The notes below the pieces were generated by a model. It was not told the DNA's origin, ran no database searches, and saw nothing but the letters and a program-made list of their open reading frames with translations. The position numbers and the translations under genes are program-made. Source: a virus. Taken from it: a DNA stretch of 26,796 nt. Where the stretch lies: IMG/VR virus record IMGVR_UViG_3300047550_000540, positions 1 to 26,796 of that record; one strand, 5' to 3'. This document shows, one piece after another, positions 14,597 to 22,304 of this stretch (its first letter is position 1; each line of letters starts with the position of its first letter).

Positions 14597-15757
14597 CTGT
14601 ATTCCCGTATTGTGATAATATAATTCATTATTATCTAAAGTATTTAATGTACTTGAAAAAGTAAATGGATATTCTTTATACTGTTTTGGATATACAATAA
14701 ATTCTTCTATAGTAATACTTTGTTTATTTGGTGGAACATTGGTTGGATTTGCTAGTGTAGATTTCATTTCTCTAAAGAAAACATAAGGTACTATAATTTC
14801 ATCTAAACTAGCATTAGCATAGGAAGTTATATTTTGCTGTGCTATTTGATTTCCATTAGCATACCAAGTAATTATACCATTGTTACTAATATTTACTTTT
14901 AATTCTTGACTAATATGTGCATTTAAGTTTGTATTTTGACTAAACCATACAACTGTAGCAACAGGAGTATCAAGATTAACTGTATGTATTATAGCCCACC
15001 AAGTGTATGATCCATTAGTAAAAAATGGCATAAAACCATAAAGTGCACCATTTAATCTCACAGTTGGACCAGTTCCTGGATTATAATTAAGAAAATTTCC
15101 TTCTCTGTGATCTCGACCTAAGCCAACACCAATTCGATAATCTCCATAAGAATTAACAGGATTTCCTTCTAATGGATTAACAAAACCTTTAAAATATATA
15201 GTAATATCTAAACCATTTACCTGATCTACCAGAATAAACTCACCTAATAATGGAGGAGTATAAGTATATTGATTAATATCACCAACACTGTTGGTAAATG
15301 AAGCAGTTAAACATCCTCTATTATGAAATCCTAATTCAGAAGTTAATACTAAATTTTTTCCATCTAGTTTATATGTTGAAGTTATACCACCGTCAACTGC
15401 ATTACTAGTTAACATTAATAGCATATCTCCTGCAAAAATTCGTGGACGTGTTGGGAATACAGTATCTTGTTTGTTTTTAATTACTGGATAATAAGTTAAC
15501 TTATCTTTTTTACCTAAGTTTCCACCATATTTAAATATTAGTTTAGAATCAAAAACATTAGTAGAATTACTAGTGGTATAGATTGTATTATCTGAATGTA
15601 TTCCTTGAACATAGTTAGTTAGTGGTACTGGATTAAAGGTAAATCCACCAGGACTTAATAATGTTTTATAGTTAATTGGTTTATTTGCTTTATTATACAG
15701 ATAGTTTACACCTTTAGTTAATGAAAATATTTGTGGAAATGATATAATTGTAGACAT
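14576..15757 (-). CDS. Beta-rich, lectin-like paralogue A (393 aa)
   Basis: A 393-residue protein beginning IISFPQIFSLTKGVNYLYN and ending TGIQLLKKLK, with the same internal landmarks as paralogue B: KTLLSPGGFTF near residue 35, LIFKYGGNL near 75, and ELKVNISNNGIITWYANGNQ near 290. The middle of the two proteins has diverged widely, while ends and landmarks are kept. Lack of a signal peptide and placement in the structural operon indicate a virion protein. The fold is predicted to be a carbohydrate-binding type beta sandwich. AGGAAAT precedes the ATG at 15757, eight bases after the previous stop. Confidence 0.8.
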   Translation of the reverse strand: MSTIISFPQIFSLTKGVNYLYNKANKPINYKTLLSPGGFTFNPVPLTNYVQGIHSDNTIYTTSNSTNVFDSKLIFKYGGNLGKKDKLTYYPVIKNKQDTVFPTRPRIFAGDMLLMLTSNAVDGGITSTYKLDGKNLVLTSELGFHNRGCLTASFTNSVGDINQYTYTPPLLGEFILVDQVNGLDITIYFKGFVNPLEGNPVNSYGDYRIGVGLGRDHREGNFLNYNPGTGPTVRLNGALYGFMPFFTNGSYTWWAIIHTVNLDTPVATVVWFSQNTNLNAHISQELKVNISNNGIITWYANGNQIAQQNITSYANASLDEIIVPYVFFREMKSTLANPTNVPPNKQSITIEEFIVYPKQYKEYPFTFSSTLNTLDNNELYYHNTGIQLLKKLK

Positions 15758-15765
15758 AATATTTC

Positions 15766-16275
15766 CTAACGTTGATATTCAAATACTGTAAAACAATCTG
15801 CAATAGATCCTAAAGCAGAACCCAGTATAGCAGGATAATGTTCAGTAACTTTAGTAATATCTGTTAAACTAATTGCTTCAATAGCAGATAAAGGTACATC
15901 AATGATTGCAGGAGCATTTGGATTAAAAGCTTTAAAAGCCTCACTATTCCACAAAGTTCTTGTCATATACATTCTAAAAGGAATACCAATTGGTATTAAT
16001 ACTGGAATTACAACAGCGGCAGTAATTTCTGTTATAGTAACTGTCCAAGTTATGCTTAGCCGAGTAAAAGTAGCTTTTCCAGTTAAAGTAGCATCACTTA
16101 CAGAATACATACAGTATTGTTTTGAAATTGGATTAAACAGTTCTGGTATTACAGTAGGTGGAAAACCTGATGTATAATTAACTACAGTTCCTGCTTGATT
16201 TACTAAACTAGGAGCACTTGCACCTAGAGATCCACTAAATACTTGACTAATTGGTTTTAGTTTATAGAATATCAT
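15766..16275 (-). CDS. Beta-rich putative virion protein (169 aa)
   Basis: I place the start at the ATG at 16275, which overlaps the TGA of the preceding gene (ATGA), instead of the upstream GTG at 16284. The product begins MIFYKLKPISQVFSG and is rich in Val, Ile, Thr and Ser, with strand-like lines such as FTRLSITWTVTITEITAA. A patch of AAVVIPVLIPIGIPF is hydrophobic but interrupted by prolines, so a membrane helix is unlikely. It shares neither the ISFPQ start nor the KLK end of the downstream paralogues. It sits in the inserted surface-protein block. Function unknown. Confidence 0.65.
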   Translation of the reverse strand: MIFYKLKPISQVFSGSLGASAPSLVNQAGTVVNYTSGFPPTVIPELFNPISKQYCMYSVSDATLTGKATFTRLSITWTVTITEITAAVVIPVLIPIGIPFRMYMTRTLWNSEAFKAFNPNAPAIIDVPLSAIEAISLTDITKVTEHYPAILGSALGSIADCFTVFEYQR

Positions 16276-16589
16276 AGTGACCACTTAAAAAAAGAAACTT
16301 GTGTTACTGTTGAAGCAATACTACCAACTGTTCCAGTAACTAATACAGAAGTACCTGGAACTATTGTTGTATATAACCTAACAAATTTTCCAATTGGAAT
16401 TCCTGTAATTTGGGTTGTACCGCCAGAAGCAGCTTTAAAAGCAAGAATACCATATTGTTCTGATAAGTTAGCAGCAGCTATAGTATTTCCTGCTATAATG
16501 TGTGTGGTTCCTACTGGTATACTTGTTTCAGTAGCAGATAAAGTTCCTGTAGAACCAAGAAATTCAAATCGTCCATTCTCTGGTATCAT
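16272..16589 (-). CDS. Small beta-rich protein (105 aa)
   Basis: A 105-residue protein dominated by Thr, Gly, Ile, Val and Ser (STGTLSATETSIPVGTTHII, then GTSVLVTGTVGSIASTVTQV), with a single aromatic end FFKWSL. The composition suggests a compact all-beta domain, as in capsid decoration or fibre-tip proteins, but I recognise no family. It is joined by ATGA overlaps on both sides: to a 21-aa peptide before it and to the 169-aa protein after it. That pattern argues for co-translation as one assembly set. Confidence 0.65.
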   Translation of the reverse strand: MIPENGRFEFLGSTGTLSATETSIPVGTTHIIAGNTIAAANLSEQYGILAFKAASGGTTQITGIPIGKFVRLYTTIVPGTSVLVTGTVGSIASTVTQVSFFKWSL

Positions 16590-16651
16590 TTCTTACCTCC
16601 ACATCCACATGACATCTTGGGTTTCTTCTTAGAAGACTTTTTCTTTTTCAT
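16586..16651 (-). CDS. 21-residue Lys-rich peptide ending in a Cys-Gly-Cys motif
   Basis: Read from the sequence: MKKKKSSKKKPKMS, then CGCGGKK and TGA. It is joined by ATGA overlaps on both sides (16651-16648 with the Trp/Cys-rich gene, 16589-16586 with the 105-aa gene), good evidence that ribosomes pass through it. Its C-G-C-G-G echoes the CGC of the 56-aa protein at 9994-10164. A peptide this small could be a basic cofactor of DNA or capsid, or simply a leader that couples translation. No function can be assigned. Confidence 0.5.
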   Translation of the reverse strand: MKKKKSSKKKPKMSCGCGGKK

Positions 16652-16887
16652 TTCTTTTTTCCTTTCTTCTTGGATTCCCAAGATACAGGTTTTGAGGATT
16701 TCTTGGCGCGAACGCCTTTGCTTGTGCATTGAGCCTTGGTTGGTCGGCAAGCGGGATAAGAGCCGCCAGACGAGGCAGACTTACGACCACATGGCCCACC
16801 TGTCTTACAGTTTACCCAGCCCTTACCGTTGTTCCGCTTGAACCAACCATGTAACCCTTGTTTTTTTTCAAGGGAGAAGTCTGCCAT
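16648..16887 (-). CDS. Trp/Cys-rich small basic protein (79 aa)
   Basis: A 79-residue protein with four cysteines. The core runs GLHGWFKRNNGKGWVNCK, then GGPCGRK, SYPACRPTKAQC and a basic tail ending KKKGKKK. I recall a widespread viral domain of unknown function with the same order: 'GWF-x-R', 'GW-x-D/N-C-K', 'PCGR', 'P-A-C-R-P-T-x-x-x-C' (a DUF5872-type family, named from memory). It is found in phages and in large algal viruses. The four cysteines could bind one metal ion. It is one of a row of tiny basic proteins and is ATGA-coupled to the 21-aa peptide downstream. Confidence 0.75.
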   Translation of the reverse strand: MADFSLEKKQGLHGWFKRNNGKGWVNCKTGGPCGRKSASSGGSYPACRPTKAQCTSKGVRAKKSSKPVSWESKKKGKKK

Positions 16888-16888
16888 A

Positions 16889-16963
16889 TCAGCAGCCCTT
16901 CTTCTTCATCTTCTTTGGTGCAGCCTTAGCTTTAGGCTTTGGCATTGATTTCTTCATCTTCAT
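16889..16963 (-). CDS. 24-residue Lys/Ala/Pro-rich peptide
   Basis: Read from the sequence: MKMKKSMPKPKAKAAPKK, then MKKKGC and TGA. Eleven of 24 residues are Lys, and it ends in Gly-Cys. A Shine-Dalgarno GGGAG lies nine bases before the ATG, inside the end of the upstream gene, and the next gene starts one base after its stop. The composition resembles histone H1-like or protamine-like tails. Coding evidence is the ribosome binding site and the tight fit between genes; length alone would not support it. Confidence 0.45.
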   Translation of the reverse strand: MKMKKSMPKPKAKAAPKKMKKKGC

Positions 16964-16964
16964 A

Positions 16965-17105
16965 TTAACGATCTCCCTTCTTGGTCTTATTACCCCAGTT
17001 TTTGGCTCCTACCTTACGGCATTTGACCATAGAACCCGAGGCATATGCACTATGCTTACCCTTATAGGCTTTCATAACTTTTTTGTAACAGGCATCTTTA
17101 GGCAT
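16965..17105 (-). CDS. Small basic protein of a widespread phage family (46 aa)
   Basis: Read from the sequence: it begins MPKDACYKKVMKAYKG and contains SAYASGSMVKCRKVGAKNWG. I recognise this combination, 'DACY-x-K-V ... SAYASG-x-x-V-KCRK-x-GA-x-NWG', from many small proteins of marine phages and some algal viruses, all without known function. Two cysteines at opposite ends of the core are conserved in what I remember. The strong family match makes it a real gene despite its size. It lies between the 57-aa and 24-aa basic genes. Confidence 0.8.
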   Translation of the reverse strand: MPKDACYKKVMKAYKGKHSAYASGSMVKCRKVGAKNWGNKTKKGDR

Positions 17106-17122
17106 AGATTCTAACTCCTAGG

Positions 17123-17296
17123 TTATTTGTTGAATCCTTTAAGAGTCTTTGCAAGGTTGCATTGACGCTTGGTTTGAGTTGTTAACTTACCACCTTGACA
17201 ATAGGATGATATTGATTTACCAGCTGCTTTGGCTTTCTTTGTTAAAGCTCCTGGTCTTTTAATTGCACCTTTAATCCAATTCTTTTTACTTGCCAT
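17123..17296 (-). CDS. Small basic protein of a widespread phage family (57 aa)
   Basis: Read from the sequence: MASKKNWIKGAIKRPGALTK, then KAKAAGKSISSYCQGGKLTT and QTKRQCNLAKTLKGFNK. This pattern, 'WI-x-x-AIK-x-PGAL-x-K-x-A-x-x-AG' followed by 'T-x-x-x-x-RQ-x-x-LA-x-T-x-K', occurs in small proteins of many phages and large DNA viruses, as I remember them. It is helical and strongly basic, with two cysteines. AGGAGAT precedes the ATG. The function is unknown; DNA or capsid binding would suit the charge. Confidence 0.82.
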   Translation of the reverse strand: MASKKNWIKGAIKRPGALTKKAKAAGKSISSYCQGGKLTTQTKRQCNLAKTLKGFNK

Positions 17297-17305
17297 GATA
17301 ATCTC

Positions 17306-17704
17306 CTATAAACCTAGAATTTCATTTTTTCTTTGTTCTGTTAGTAAACCAACACTAACTAAATAATCCATTCCCTGTAGTGTCATTGGATTACTAGTAT
17401 CTATTTCTTGGGCTGCTTGGGCTAATTGTAAAAAGTCTGCAACAAAAATATCAGTTATTGCGGCGTTTCTAATTGCAGCTCTTTCTTCAAGTGTTAAGCG
17501 TAACATAAATTGATAAGCCGTAAACACTAATTGATGATTCTGTTTAATAAATCTTGGGTTGCTGTTTGAATCAAATAAATAATTAATCTCACAATATTCG
17601 TTATCCAAAATCTCTATTAAATAACTTTCAAAAGGCCAATCAATCCCAGGATTAGCTTCAATTAGGTTAATAACAGTATTATTTAAAATTTCTGCATATC
17701 TCAT
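17306..17704 (-). CDS. Fibre-associated small protein with conserved helical C-terminus (132 aa)
   Basis: A 132-residue protein in two parts. Residues 1-55 form a beta-rich start (MRYAEILNNTVINLIE, then FESYLIEI) like the N-terminal part of many proteins encoded just after tail fibres. Residues 60-132 match a helical module seen in phage tail proteins: FTAYQFMLRLTLEERAAI, then VADFLQLAQAAQEID, and finally YLVSVGLLTEQRKNEIL. I know this 'F-x-x-RFT-x-x-Er-x-AI ... yL-x-x-x-GLLT-x-x-R-x-x-EIL' pattern mainly from genes beside fibres. It lies seven bases after the glycine-rich fibre stop, so it may be a fibre chaperone or structural partner. Role inferred. Confidence 0.7.
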   Translation of the reverse strand: MRYAEILNNTVINLIEANPGIDWPFESYLIEILDNEYCEINYLFDSNSNPRFIKQNHQLVFTAYQFMLRLTLEERAAIRNAAITDIFVADFLQLAQAAQEIDTSNPMTLQGMDYLVSVGLLTEQRKNEILGL

Positions 17705-17711
17705 TTGTACC

Positions 17712-20393
17712 TCATAAACTATATATAATAACTAATCCAGAACCGCCTAAACCACCTGTACCACCGCTAGTAGATGACCCTGCTCCTCCTCCACCTCCAC
17801 CAGATCCGTAGATTCCAGCACCTCCTGCTCCTCCAGCTCCTGCGTTATTACCACCTCCTCCAGAGCCTCCTACATTACCCCAATCATGGCTAGTTCCTCT
17901 TGTTGCAGTAGCAGCGGGTCCAGCCCCACCTCCAGCAGTTCCTGCTGTAGTGTTTGAGTCGTTGAATGGATACATACCAAAACAGTTACCACCAGCGGAA
18001 TGTGTATTAGAAGAATTGATTCCACCTCCACCACCTCCTCCATATGGTGAAAAAGATAAACCACCAGAAGAAGATGTTTGATTTCCTATAGAACCTGTAC
18101 CGCTTGCTCCGTTTCCTCCTGCACCACCAGTATAACCTTGTGCTCCTCCTCCACCAGCTGTTGAAGATGTTGATCCAACAGCTCCTCCTGATCCACCTAA
18201 TCCGTTAGCTCCCCAACATATTCTAGTTGTTCCTGCTATTCCATTAAAAGATGGGCTAGTAACCGTAGTAACTCCTCCTGATCCACCATTACTACCATTA
18301 GATCCGTTTGTTACTGCTCCACCGCCTTGGGAACCTCCAGTACCTATTGTAATTGTTAAAGGAGAAGCTAAAGTACTTACTAAATACGTTGCTATATTAA
18401 CTGAACCTCCACCTCCTCCTGCTCCTCCGCATCTATTGGAAGATGTAGAATTGCTTAGGCAACCTCCGCCTCCACCGCCTCCTCCACCAACGCAAATAAT
18501 TCTTAACATATTTGCTCCAGATGGAATTGTAAAAGAACCAGAACTTGTAAATACTGTTCTTTGTGGAGTAAATCCTCCGCTGATTGAATTAGCAACCCAT
18601 GCAGTACCGTTCCATTGTGGTACTTGGTTTAAACTTGCTCCGCTTTGTGTTATATTGCTAAGGGTGTGCGTATGTGATGATGCGGCTATACCAGCTGATG
18701 ATAGTGATTTGTTTTCCCATCTTAGAGTAGAATTATTCCATTGTAATAAATCTCCGTTAGCTACGGTATTTACATAAACATCACTGAGTTCATCTAGTTC
18801 GTTATAATTATGGACTTTTACAAATATAGAGCCTGCTCCTCCTCCTACATTACCTTTAACAACCCAACCAACAAAGGTTCCATGATTAGGAGCAGTAGGT
18901 AAACTTGTTCTCCATGCTCCTGCTGTAGTTTCTGACAGGTATATTCTTTGACCATCTGAATATCCAGTAGTAGTTACTCCATGTAATAAACCATAAGTAA
19001 CTACATAACCATCTGCATTATTATTTATATCTTCAGCAGCTAATCCAATTGTTGGAGCTGATGTTGCTTCAGCATTTGCTAAAGCCTTAGTTACTTTTAA
19101 TCTATCTACTCCTTGTGATCCACTAACATAAACAATATCTCCCTTGAGGATATTAACACCAGATTGATTTCTGACATGTTGATATACTGCAGTTCCAAGA
19201 GGAACATGAACAGTTGAGGATAATTGATATACAATTGTATTGTGGTCTGGGTCCCATGCTAATTCTCCCATACTTAGTGTTGGAGAAGCTACTGGCATAG
19301 TAAAGTTAAGTTGATCTACTGTTGCCTCATTGACAATAATAGCAGTAGGTAATCCCACAGTAATAACTGTTCCTACTGTAGTAACATCCACTTCATTTGC
19401 TGTACCAACTATAGTAGTTCCTGGAGTTACTATTCCAGTATCTTTTAATTTTAAACTAAAGAAATCTAAATTAAAAGAAATATCTTGGGGATTATTAGTA
19501 TTATTATTTTCAATATTAATACCACTAGTTAAATGTGAAGTTGGTATATTTGAAATAATAACATCTTCAGCTCCACCGTCCATAGTAAATCCAACACTAC
19601 TAGAAGATTTTTTTTGAATCTTTAAAATATACCATGTATTGGTTGTAAGTGTTGCATATTGATTAGAGAATACTCCAGAAGTGTCTTCAACCCTAGTATA
19701 AATTTTAATTCCCGTAACATCTTGTGTTATACGGAAAAAGATACCTTCAGTATATGAATCTACATTATCAAATAATCCTAATTTAATTTCATAATCATCA
19801 TTATATGGAAGTAGTTTAATTATAAAATAAGTAGTATTAAAATCACTAAAGGTGAAAGAATCCGTTGAAGGATCATTAACTAAAGAAAGATAACCATATC
19901 CATTTCCAGCTGGTAGTTTTATCTCTACAACACCAATATGATTTGTTTCTGAGTTAGCTTCAAATACCTGTAAAAATGTTGGAGTAAGTAATTGACTGGA
20001 GGTTGGTCGTGGTCCTCCAAATAACGGATAAGGAGTTACAGTACCTGACTCATCACCATTGCTTTGATTAATAAAGTTATCCCATAGAATAATTGGTTGA
20101 TCTGGATCTGTTGGATCTATTCCACCCCCACCACTTGGATTATTCTCAAGATCTGTAATTCTACTTTCCCACGATAAAGGATTACTTAGGTCTTTTTCAA
20201 CCATAAATTCAGAATAATTACTAACAGTAGAAAGACTTACTGATTGTAGTTTATTAGAAATATCAGAAAAATTTTGAGAAGAATATAGAATATGAGATGA
20301 TAAAGTTTTATTAGTAGAATTATCTACACTTCCAGTAAAAGTTTCTAAGTTTTTATTTAATCTTCTTGCAAATGCAGATTGTTTTCTATCCAT
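17712..20393 (-). CDS. Second fibre: HxH motif and glycine-rich adhesin C-terminus (893 aa)
   Basis: An 893-residue fibre without the gp17 adaptor. Order: a helical N-terminus with polar repeats; a beta-sandwich region with TWYILKIQKKSSSS around residue 270; a common phage-fibre section (VYQHVRNQSGVNILKGDIVY, then GYSDGQRIYLSE); the motif LDELSDVYV...GDLLQWN; a SSHTHTLSN metal-binding HxH site near 575; then from about residue 611 a 280-residue glycine-rich domain opened by FTSSGSFTIPSG and VGGGGGGGGG. That C-terminus is like the polyglycine-sandwich adhesins of T-even gp38, which define host range, and like 'glycine-rich domain' fibres generally. It sits between portal-side genes and scaffold, an unusual place for a podovirus fibre. 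TAATG overlap sets the start. Confidence 0.87.
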   Translation of the reverse strand: MDRKQSAFARRLNKNLETFTGSVDNSTNKTLSSHILYSSQNFSDISNKLQSVSLSTVSNYSEFMVEKDLSNPLSWESRITDLENNPSGGGGIDPTDPDQPIILWDNFINQSNGDESGTVTPYPLFGGPRPTSSQLLTPTFLQVFEANSETNHIGVVEIKLPAGNGYGYLSLVNDPSTDSFTFSDFNTTYFIIKLLPYNDDYEIKLGLFDNVDSYTEGIFFRITQDVTGIKIYTRVEDTSGVFSNQYATLTTNTWYILKIQKKSSSSVGFTMDGGAEDVIISNIPTSHLTSGINIENNNTNNPQDISFNLDFFSLKLKDTGIVTPGTTIVGTANEVDVTTVGTVITVGLPTAIIVNEATVDQLNFTMPVASPTLSMGELAWDPDHNTIVYQLSSTVHVPLGTAVYQHVRNQSGVNILKGDIVYVSGSQGVDRLKVTKALANAEATSAPTIGLAAEDINNNADGYVVTYGLLHGVTTTGYSDGQRIYLSETTAGAWRTSLPTAPNHGTFVGWVVKGNVGGGAGSIFVKVHNYNELDELSDVYVNTVANGDLLQWNNSTLRWENKSLSSAGIAASSHTHTLSNITQSGASLNQVPQWNGTAWVANSISGGFTPQRTVFTSSGSFTIPSGANMLRIICVGGGGGGGGGCLSNSTSSNRCGGAGGGGGSVNIATYLVSTLASPLTITIGTGGSQGGGAVTNGSNGSNGGSGGVTTVTSPSFNGIAGTTRICWGANGLGGSGGAVGSTSSTAGGGGAQGYTGGAGGNGASGTGSIGNQTSSSGGLSFSPYGGGGGGGINSSNTHSAGGNCFGMYPFNDSNTTAGTAGGGAGPAATATRGTSHDWGNVGGSGGGGNNAGAGGAGGAGIYGSGGGGGGAGSSTSGGTGGLGGSGLVIIYSL

Positions 20394-20692
20394 TATCCTT
20401 TACACTTTCTACCCTTAGGACAACTTTTTTTAGATCCTCCAGGCCCAGCCCAAAGATTCTTACAGGCCCAGTATCTAGCTGTTAGTTTATTATCTGCAGA
20501 GTCGCAGTTATGCCTAGCTTTGAAAGATTTACGAGCTTCCGAACTATAGTTGTGACCATAACCTGTTGCTCCAAAATGAATAATCTTTTCTTGTCCATTA
20601 GCACATGCTTTAACCATCTTTTTCTTACCAGGAGATGTTGATGGTCTAGGTTTATTACAAGGCATTGATTTCTTATCTGGTCTTTTAGCCAT
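20393..20692 (-). CDS. Cys-rich basic protein of a widespread phage family (99 aa)
   Basis: Start chosen at the ATG at 20692: the bases GGAGG that look like part of an earlier ATG codon frame (20707) make an ideal Shine-Dalgarno for it, and it overlaps the portal stop. Product begins MAKRPDKKSMPCNKPRPSTS and contains MVKACANGQEKIIHFGATGY, SFKARHNCDSADNK, ARYWACKNLW and a KSCPKGRKCKG tail. I remember this 'PCN-K-P-R ... VKAC-x-x-G-x-EK-x-I-x-FG ... FkARH-C ... YWaCK-x-W' pattern from small proteins of many marine phages. Its six cysteines and histidines could bind zinc. It is coupled to the glycine-rich fibre through TAATG. Function unknown. Confidence 0.82.
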   Translation of the reverse strand: MAKRPDKKSMPCNKPRPSTSPGKKKMVKACANGQEKIIHFGATGYGHNYSSEARKSFKARHNCDSADNKLTARYWACKNLWAGPGGSKKSCPKGRKCKG

Positions 20693-22289
20693 TTGGTTGT
20701 CCTCCAATTAATCCCATAACTTGGTCTTGAATTTCTGGTGGTATATTTGCCCCTCCAGTTTGTAATAAATCTTGTTGAGCAGCACCACCCATAGCATTGG
20801 CTGCAGCACCAGCAAACATTTTTTGCATTTCCATTTGTTGTTGGGCTTTTGCCATTTCCATTTTTTCTTGTTTGATTTCTTCAGCACTTCGTACCCAGTT
20901 ATTTGCGTCAAATCCCATGGATGTAATTAAGGCTCTAGCATAAGATTCCCACTTAAAAGAAGAAGCGGCTTCTGGTGGAAGATTGCGAACCATTTCACCC
21001 ATCTGTAGAAGTTTAGTAATATCGGATTCACGACTAAGGGATTGAAGTCCAGTTAAAATCTCTATATTAAGAATACCATTTTCTTCGTCAAACTGATCTG
21101 CCATTCGTTGATCAATTTCATTATTCTCAATCATTAAATAAATAGTACGTCTAATAATTGGAACCATAAAATCTCTAGCAATAGAAGAGAATGTGCCACC
21201 TAGAATTGTTTCTAACTCATTTCCTACAGCCCTTACAGCCGTAGCTGTTACACGATCTCCTGTTGGCATAGCGGCAGTCTGTAGTAAAAATCCTTGTCCT
21301 ACTTCTTTACGCATTGTATCTACAGCAGAAGCACATGCTTGTAATTGTGGATTAATAGTTTCACCTGGAGTAATTACAAACACATCTGCTTTTCTAGCAC
21401 CAACCCATTGACCATTCTGAGCTCCTGACAAATCATCTATTTCAGTAATTCCTGCAGGATCTACTCCCATAAAGAAGGTAGAACCAGCAGCCATTCCTTG
21501 AATCATAGCCCGACTATAGGACTCTAAGGTTCTAATGTCTGAGTAAATATCCTCAACATGTGATCTACCATAATCTTCCCCAGCAACACTAGCCCAGCGC
21601 AAAATAATATAAGGTAAAACAGTATAATAACCTCGGTCGATAATTTGACCATCCAATTCTTTTTCAACTTCCCACTTATCGTCTTCTGTTTTTGAGACTC
21701 TAATATATACCGTTTTAAAACCTGTTTGTTTTTCTTCACCCGATAAGAAATCATAGGCACTGGCTGGCTCCTCATTACTTGGTGATATAAACTCTAGATA
21801 AATAAATTCTTTAATTACTCCATTAACATCGCGTCTAACAACAAACTGATCAAGTCTTATAAGCCTAAATGAAAAATCATTTTCCATTACAATAAGAGCA
21901 TCGCCAACAACAATTAAATGTTGCATAGCTAAATACGATATCTCTCTTAAATTGTTTGAAATAAGTTTTCTATATACTTGGAATGATAACTTACTAAGAT
22001 ATTCTGATATTTCTGCAGTAGGTTCTCTACCATTTTTTAATCCAAAGGTAAAGAATGGTGTATCATTTAAAGGAATAAGTACACTAAGGATTTTACTGGC
22101 AAGTGAAGTAACTCCTCTAGATTGAACAGATGAATAAGTCTGAAAAAGATTATCTTCTCCAGTTAAAGATTGATATGGTAGTATTGTAGGAACAGTAAGA
22201 GCTGAACAAGCTCTTGATTTATTAAGTTTGGATTCTCTTTTTGCATTAAGAGTCCACCACCTATCTTTAATGGTTTTTTCAGAATTCAT
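20685..22289 (-). CDS. Portal (head-tail connector), T7 gp8-like
   Basis: A 534-residue portal protein. Landmarks of the gp8 family are the N-terminal YQSLTGEDNLFQTYSSVQSR, GVTSLASKILSVLIPLN (helix after the 'R-G-v-x-x-L-A' turn), FILE-like strand FIYLEFISPS, VGQGFLLQTAAMPTGDRVTA followed by TAVRAVGNELETILG, and an acidic helical C-terminus rich in Gln/Met (QQQMEMQKMFAG). It forms the twelve-fold ring through which DNA enters and to which gp11 binds. T7 gp8 is 536 residues, nearly the same. AAGGAGAGAC precedes the ATG at 22289. Confidence 0.95.
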   Translation of the reverse strand: MNSEKTIKDRWWTLNAKRESKLNKSRACSALTVPTILPYQSLTGEDNLFQTYSSVQSRGVTSLASKILSVLIPLNDTPFFTFGLKNGREPTAEISEYLSKLSFQVYRKLISNNLREISYLAMQHLIVVGDALIVMENDFSFRLIRLDQFVVRRDVNGVIKEFIYLEFISPSNEEPASAYDFLSGEEKQTGFKTVYIRVSKTEDDKWEVEKELDGQIIDRGYYTVLPYIILRWASVAGEDYGRSHVEDIYSDIRTLESYSRAMIQGMAAGSTFFMGVDPAGITEIDDLSGAQNGQWVGARKADVFVITPGETINPQLQACASAVDTMRKEVGQGFLLQTAAMPTGDRVTATAVRAVGNELETILGGTFSSIARDFMVPIIRRTIYLMIENNEIDQRMADQFDEENGILNIEILTGLQSLSRESDITKLLQMGEMVRNLPPEAASSFKWESYARALITSMGFDANNWVRSAEEIKQEKMEMAKAQQQMEMQKMFAGAAANAMGGAAQQDLLQTGGANIPPEIQDQVMGLIGGQPNG

Positions 22290-22304
22290 TGTCTCTCCTT
22301 ATTA

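Noticed and set aside
17750-18500. Repeated CCT/CCA-rich motifs resembling a tandem repeat array or CRISPR-like structure
   Set aside because: No fixed repeat unit or regular spacers; the pattern is explained by glycine codons in the adhesin domain.
18436-18777. Plus-strand frame of 113 codons with a polyproline run
   Set aside because: The prolines are the antisense of the glycine runs in the fibre's C-terminal domain; it is a shadow of that gene.
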